Below, piece by piece: positions 22,571 to 27,160 of a stretch of 27,160 nucleotides of DNA (position 1 is the stretch's first letter; every line of letters starts with the position of its first letter). This DNA is from Tritrichomonas musculus (taxonomy: Eukaryota; Parabasalia; Tritrichomonadida; Tritrichomonadidae): NCBI GenBank assembly GCA_039105265.1, contig JAPFFF010000305.1, positions 1 through 27,160 of the forward strand, in the 5' to 3' direction. The position numbers were made by a program, and so were the translations under genes. Below the pieces are notes generated by a model. The model did not search any database. It was given only the letters and a program-made list of their open reading frames with translations, and was not told where the DNA came from.

Positions 22571-23032
22571 TCAAACTCCACCTTTCAATCTGAGGACTAA
22601 GTGTATCGTGGAGTCTTTTTGGATGGAATAGTCATCAAGTGTGTTTCCATCTTCTAATTGCTTGCCTGCAAAGATCAATCTTTGTTGATCAGCTGGAATT
22701 CCTTCTTTGTCGTAGATTTTTGCTTTGACATCTTCGATCTTGTCTGTTTTTTCAACGTCAACTGTCATGTGTTTTCCGCTTATTGTTTTGACGAAGATTT
22801 GCATACCACCTCTCAATCTGAGAATCAAGTTCAATGTGGAGTCTTTTTGGATGGAGTAGTCGTCAAGGGTGTTTCCATCTTCTAATTGTTTTCCAGCAAA
22901 AATTAATCTTTGTTCGTGTGTTGGAATTCCTTCTTTGTCATGGATCTTTGCTTTGATGTCTTCGATTCTGTCTGTTTTTTCGCATTCAATGGCAACTGTT
23001 CTGCCAGATAAGTTTTTAACAAATATTTGCAT
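22571..23032 (-). CDS. Diubiquitin precursor, copy 21 (last intact copy)
   Basis: Intact, same protein as copy 1. TCATT is at 23041-23045 and AATAAA at 22548-22553. All later complete copies in the window carry frame-changing indels. Confidence 0.96.
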   Translation of the reverse strand: MQIFVKNLSGRTVAIECEKTDRIEDIKAKIHDKEGIPTHEQRLIFAGKQLEDGNTLDDYSIQKDSTLNLILRLRGGMQIFVKTISGKHMTVDVEKTDKIEDVKAKIYDKEGIPADQQRLIFAGKQLEDGNTLDDYSIQKDSTIHLVLRLKGGV

Positions 23033-23582
23033 TATTAAAAAATGATATGATGTTTCTCTCCTGTAATTCTTGTTTGTTTAATTTTCAATGGTGGCATTTA
23101 ATTTTGTATTGCTCTGAAAAATTTTCAATACATATAAAATAAAAAAAATTTTTTAAAACTTTTTCAATATAATTTTTCTGTTTGTTGTTCTTAAAAAAAT
23201 TTTTTATACTCAATTATATAAACTCTGAAAATTAAAATTTTACTCGACTTACTTATAAGCTAAAATTTTAAGCTAATAACTATCCATATCTGATGCTAAT
23301 AGCAAATAACTAGTAAAGTGTTCTTTGCTTTTTGATATATTATTTTGTTTTAAAAAATATGCTCTCAATTTATTTCAAAAAGTTTTTCAGTGATTTTTTT
23401 TATTTTGAGGTGTCATAATGATTTCAAAAGTGCATGATCGTACACTTTGTTTTTTTTTTTTTTTTTTTTACGATTTATTTCAATTCTTACTTATCACAAA
23501 TATTACTTTATATAATAATAAATTTTTCCTTATGCTTTTTTTTTTTTTTTTTTTCATGATAACAATTAAATTTTTTTTTTCT

Positions 23583-23618
<36 letters not shown>

Positions 23619-23689
23619 TTACAAATAAATAAATAAATTAGTTAGAATTTTAAATTACATACATGGTTTATTTATGTCCTTGGTGTCTT
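23033..23689. other. Spacer, variant type (T20/T19/(AAT)10)
   Basis: 657 bp, same tract pattern as the spacer at 20798-21454, two units away. Confidence 0.88.
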
Positions 23690-24152
23690 TCAAACTCCAC
23701 CTTTCAATCTGAGGACTAAGTGTATCGTGGAGTCTTTTTGGATGGAATAGTCATCAAGTGTGTTTCCATCTTCTAATTGCTTGCCTGCAAAGATCAATCT
23801 TTGTTGATCAGCTGGAATTCCTTCTTTGTCGTAGATTTTTGCTTTGACATCTTCGATCTTGTCTGTTTTTTCAACGTCAACTGTCATGTGTTTTCCGCTT
23901 ATTGTTTTGACGAAGATTTGCATACCACCTCTCAATCTGAGAATCAAGTTCAATGTGGAGTCTTTTTGGATGGAGTAGTCGTCAAGGGTGTTTCCATCTT
24001 CTAATTGTTTTCCAGCAAAAATTAATCTTTGTTCGTGTGTTGGAATTCCTTCTTTGTCATGGATCTTTGCTTTGATGTCTTCGATTCTGTCTGTTTTTTT
24101 CGCATTCAATGGCAACTGTTCTGCCAGATAAGTTTTTAACAAATATTTGCAT
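23690..24152 (-). pseudogene. Diubiquitin copy 22, one frameshift in module 1
   Basis: 463 bp, one base longer than the intact copies. A T run at 24094-24100 has seven T where intact copies have six, which shifts the frame at about residue 19 of module 1. From the normal ATG (24150-24152) the ubiquitin frame is lost there. A second ATG in the other frame opens at 24142 and would give a 150-residue product with an altered N-terminus and a complete module 2. One extra base in a homopolymer is the commonest long-read consensus error, so this may be a normal gene misread. I rate error as more likely than a true pseudogene, but the sequence alone cannot decide. Confidence 0.8.
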
Positions 24153-24542
24153 TATTAAAAAATGATATGATGTTTCTCTCCTGTAATTCTTGTTTGTTTA
24201 ATTTTCAATGGTGGCATTTAATTTTGTATTGCTCTGAAAAATTTTCAATACATATAAAATAAAAAAAATTTTTTAAAACTTTTTCAATATAATTTTTCTG
24301 TTTGTTGTTCTTAAAAAAATTTTTTATACTCAATTATATAAACTCTGAAAATTAAAATTTTACTCGACTTACTTATAAGCTAAAATTTTAAGCTAATAAC
24401 TATCCATATCTGATGCTAATAGCAAATAACTAGTAAAGTGTTCTTTGCTTTTTGATATATTATTTTGTTTTAAAAATATGCTCTCAATTTATTTCAAAAA
24501 GTTTTTCAGTGATTTTTTTTTTATTTATGTCCTTGGTGTCTT
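24153..24542. other. Shortened spacer, about 262 bp missing
   Basis: 390 bp in place of about 653. The upstream region of copy 22 is present up to a T run; at about 24513-24530 this joins directly to sequence just before the stop of copy 23. The palindrome, both long T runs, the T10 run, the (AAT)n tract and most of the 3' flank of copy 23 are missing. The junction lies inside T runs (10 T at 24513-24522). One A is also missing from an A run near 24471. A real deletion between T tracts and a collapse of low-complexity sequence in assembly both fit. Confidence 0.85.
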
Positions 24543-25000
24543 TCAAACTCCACCTTTCAATCTGAGGACTAAGTGTATCGTGGAGTCTTTTTGGATGGAA
24601 TAGTCATCAAGTGTGTTTCATCTTCTAATTGCTTGCCTGCAAAGATCAATCTTTGTTGATCAGCTGGAATTCCTTCTTTGTCGTAGATTTTTGCTTTGAC
24701 ATCTTCGATCTTGTCTGTTTTTTCAACGTCAACTGTCATGTGTTTTCCGCTTATTGTTTTGACGAAGATTTGCATACCACCTCTCAATCTGAGAATCAAG
24801 TTCAATGTGGAGTCTTTTTGGATGAGTAGTCGTCAAGGTGTTTCCATCTTCTAATTGTTTTCCAGCAAAAATTAATCTTTGTTCGTGTGTTGGAATTCCT
24901 TCTTTGTCATGGATCTTTGCTTTGATGTCTTCGATTCTGTCTGTTTTTTCGCATTCAATGGCAACTGTTCTGCAGATAAGTTTTTAACAAATATTTGCAT
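24543..25000 (-). pseudogene. Diubiquitin copy 23, four single-base losses
   Basis: 458 bp, four shorter than intact copies. Single bases are missing near 24619 (CC to C), 24824 (GG to G), 24838 (GGG to GG) and 24973 (CC to C), spread over both modules, so no full ubiquitin can be read from it. The clean part of module 2 runs roughly from 24620 to 24777. All four losses are in runs of two or three identical bases, a pattern typical of unpolished long reads. Its downstream flank is the shortened spacer, so even a correct copy would have a different 3' end. Confidence 0.8.
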
Positions 25001-25549
25001 TATTAAAAAATGATATGATGTTTCTCTCCTGTAATTCTTGTTTGTTTAATTTTCAATGGTGGCATTTAATTTTGTATTGCTCTGAAAAATTTTCAATACA
25101 TATAAAATAAAAAAAATTTTTTAAAACTTTTTCAATATAATTTTTCTGTTTGTTGTTCTTAAAAAATTTTTTTATACTCAATTATATAAACTCTGAAAAT
25201 TAAAATTTTACTCGACTTACTTATAAGCTAAAATTTTAAGCTAATAACTATCCATATCTGATGCTAATAGCAAATAACTAGTAAAGTGTTCTTTGCTTTT
25301 TGATATATTATTTTGTTTTAAAAAATATGCTCTCAATTTATTTCAAAAAGTTTTTTCAGTGATTTTTTTTATTTGAGGTGTCATAATGATTTCAAAAGTG
25401 CATGATCGTACACTTTGTTTTTTTTTTTTTTTTTTTACGATTTATTTCAATTCTTACTTATCACAAATATTACTTTATATAATAATAAATTTTTCCTTAT
25501 GCTTTTTTTTTTTTTTTTTTTCATGATAACAATTAAATTTTTTTTTTCT

Positions 25550-25585
<36 letters not shown>

Positions 25586-25656
25586 TTACAAATAAATAAA
25601 TAAATTAGTTAGAATTTTAAATTACATACATGGTTTATTTATGTCCTTGGTGTCTT
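25001..25656. other. Spacer, variant type (T19/T19/(AAT)10) with small changes
   Basis: 656 bp. It has the 19-T second run and ten AAT triplets of the variant type. Further differences from the reference are an A7T6 block turned to A6T7 near 25161-25173, one extra T near 25351, and one missing T near 25372. The palindrome is intact at about 25400-25415. Confidence 0.82.
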
Positions 25657-26117
25657 TCAAACTCCACCTTCAATCTGAGGACTAAGTGTATTCGTGGAGT
25701 CTTTTTGGATGGAATAGTCATCAAGTGTGTTTCCATCTTCTAATTGCTTGCCTGCAAAGATCAATCTTTGTTGATCAGCTGGAATTCCTTCTTTGTCGTA
25801 GATTTTTGCTTTGACATCTTCGATCTTGTCTGTTTTTTCAACGTCAACTGTCATGTGTTTTCCGCTTATTGTTTTGACGAAGATTTGCATACCACCTCTC
25901 AATCTGAGAATCAAGTTCAATGTGGAGTCTTTTTGGATGGAGTAGTCGTCAAGGGTGTTTCCATCTTCTAATTGTTTTCCAGCAAAAATTAATCTTTGTT
26001 CGTGTGTTGGAATTCCTTCTTTGTCATGGATCTTTGCTTTGATGTCTTCGATTCTGTCTGTTTTTTCGCATTCAATGGCAACTGTTCTGCCAGATAAGTT
26101 TTAACAAATATTTGCAT
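25657..26117 (-). pseudogene. Diubiquitin copy 24, three single-base indels
   Basis: 461 bp. A T is missing near 26099-26102, only about five codons after the ATG, which breaks module 1 almost at once. Near the gene's 3' end an extra T at 25691-25692 and a missing T at 25669-25670 offset each other, so a short stretch of module 2 is misread before the normal Gly-Gly-Val ending returns. Most of both modules is otherwise unchanged in sequence. The changes are all in T runs, again compatible with consensus error. Confidence 0.8.
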
Positions 26118-26664
26118 TATTAAAAAATGATATGATGTTTCTCTCCTGTAATTCTTGTTTGTTTAATTTTCAATGGTGGCATTTAATTTTGTATTGCTCT
26201 GAAAAATTTTCAATACATATAAAATAAAAAAAATTTTTTAAAACTTTTTCAATATAATTTTTCTGTTTGTTGTTCTTAAAAAAATTTTTTATACTCAATT
26301 ATATAAACTCTGAAAATTAAAATTTTACTCGACTTACTTATAAGCTAAAATTTTAAGCTAATAACTATCCATATCTGATGCTAATAGCAAATAACTAGTA
26401 AAGTGTTCTTTGCTTTTTGATATATTATTTTGTTTTAAAAAATATGCTCTCAATTTATTTCAAAAAGTTTTTCAGTGATTTTTTTTATTTTGAGGTGTCA
26501 TAATGATTTCAAAAGTGCATGATCGTACACTTTGTTTTTTTTTTTTTTTTTACGATTTATTTCAATTCTTACTTATCACAAATATTACTTTATATAATAA
26601 TAAATTTTTCCTTATGCTTTTTTTTTTTTTTTTTTTTCATGATAACAATTAAATTTTTTTTTCT

Positions 26665-26697
<33 letters not shown>

Positions 26698-26768
26698 TTA
26701 CAAATAAATAAATAAATTAGTTAGAATTTTAAATTACATACATGGTTTATTTATGTCCTTGGTGTCTT
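26118..26768. other. Spacer, T17/T20/(AAT)9 with T9
   Basis: 651 bp. The first T run is 17 and the third is 9 where other units have 10. Otherwise it follows the standard spacer, including the palindrome near 26515-26530. Confidence 0.83.
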
Positions 26769-27160
26769 TCAAACTCCACCTTTCAATCTGAGGACTAAGT
26801 GTATCGTGGAGTCTTTTTGGATGGAATAGTCATCAAGTGTGTTTCCATCTTCTAATTGCTTGCCTGCAAAGATCAATCTTTGTTGATCAGCTGGAATTCC
26901 TTCTTTGTCGTAGATTTTTGCTTTGACATCTTCGATCTTGTCTGTTTTTTCAACGTCAACTGTCATGTGTTTTCCGCTTATTGTTTTGACGAAGATTTGC
27001 ATACCACCTCTCAATCTGAGAATCAAGTTCAATGTGGAGTCTTTTTGGATGGAGTAGTCGTCAAGGGTGTTTCCATCTTCTAATTGTTTTCCAGCAAAAA
27101 TTAATCTTTGTTCGTGTGTTGGAATTCCTTCTTTGTCATGGATCTTTGCTTTGATGTCTT
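26769..27160 (-). CDS. Diubiquitin copy 25, cut by window end
   Basis: The last 392 of 462 bases are present and open, giving roughly residues 24 to 153 with no change seen from the intact copies. About 70 bases with the start codon lie beyond the window. This shows that the array continues to the right and that a normal-looking copy follows the three broken ones. Confidence 0.9.
   Translation of the reverse strand, partial: DIKAKIHDKEGIPTHEQRLIFAGKQLEDGNTLDDYSIQKDSTLNLILRLRGGMQIFVKTISGKHMTVDVEKTDKIEDVKAKIYDKEGIPADQQRLIFAGKQLEDGNTLDDYSIQKDSTIHLVLRLKGGV

Larger units (their letters stand above)
1..27160. repeat. Tandem array of about 1.1-kb diubiquitin gene units
   Basis: The window is filled by direct repeats of one unit. 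Successive stop-codon positions are 1115, 1116, 1117 or 1119 bp apart through the first 22 copies, then 853, 1114 and 1112 bp. Among copies 1 to 19 the only difference I could see is the length of one T run (18, 19 or 20). Later units also differ in a second T run (20 or 19), in the (AAT)n count (9 or 10) and in scattered indels. No unique sequence interrupts the array and neither edge is present. Such uniformity fits recent amplification, ongoing homogenisation by unequal exchange or gene conversion, or an assembly made from few reads. Copy number in the real genome cannot be read from one contig. Confidence 0.98.

Noticed and set aside
24153-24542. Fusion of two neighbouring genes through the shortened spacer
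   Set aside because: The stop of copy 23 and the start of copy 22 are both still present with 390 bp between them, so no read-through protein is expected.
1-27160. CRISPR array or satellite DNA
   Set aside because: The repeat unit is about 1.1 kb with an intact gene and no short repeat/spacer pattern, so it is not CRISPR. It is satellite-like in arrangement but is better described as an amplified gene.

Overview
The whole window is one head-to-tail tandem array. A unit of 1115 to 1119 bp repeats from the first base to the last, giving 25 copies of a single gene, all on the minus strand. The gene encodes a 153-residue diubiquitin: two ubiquitin modules of 76 residues joined Gly-Gly-Met, plus one terminal Val. 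Twenty-one copies are intact and encode the same protein. Copies 22 to 24 carry small indels that shift the frame, and copy 25 is cut by the window end. No unique flanking DNA, second gene family, tRNA, rRNA or transposon was found. The array runs off both ends.

The window is eukaryotic. It carries ubiquitin-fusion genes, very AT-rich spacers with long T runs and an (AAT)n microsatellite, no bacterial signals, Arg encoded only by AGA and Gln only by CAA. TGA is the stop in every copy. No in-frame TAA or TAG is present, so a ciliate-type code is neither shown nor excluded. My best guess is a parabasalid (trichomonad) such as an AT-rich Tritrichomonas relative. Two TCAYW-type initiator motifs lie 11 and 16 nt upstream of the ATG, as expected of trichomonad promoters. 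Several residues (His12 in module 2, Asn54, Ser60, Asp64) resemble trichomonad ubiquitin as I remember it. This is an inference. Other AT-rich protists and anaerobic fungi remain possible.

Each unit, read along the gene (right to left on the plus strand), contains: a distal AT-rich spacer of about 280 bp; a proximal region of about 100 bp ending in the initiator-like motifs; the 462-bp gene; an AATAAA hexamer 17 nt past the stop; then an A-rich tail region of (ATT)9, A10, A20 and A18 to A20; then an imperfect 16-bp palindrome.

From 1 to about 20.3 kb the units differ visibly only in the length of one T run (18 to 20). From about 20.8 kb a second unit type appears (T20/T19/(AAT)10) and alternates with the standard one. 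From about 24.0 kb single-base indels become common, and one unit lacks about 262 bp of spacer. The right end is therefore either the decaying edge of a real array or poorly polished long-read consensus.

The most interesting points are the amplification itself, the divergence of both ubiquitin modules from the near-universal sequence (22 and 18 of 76 residues differ from human ubiquitin; module 1 lacks Lys11 and carries a Cys), and the contrast between near-identical units and two modules that differ from each other at 19 of 76 positions.
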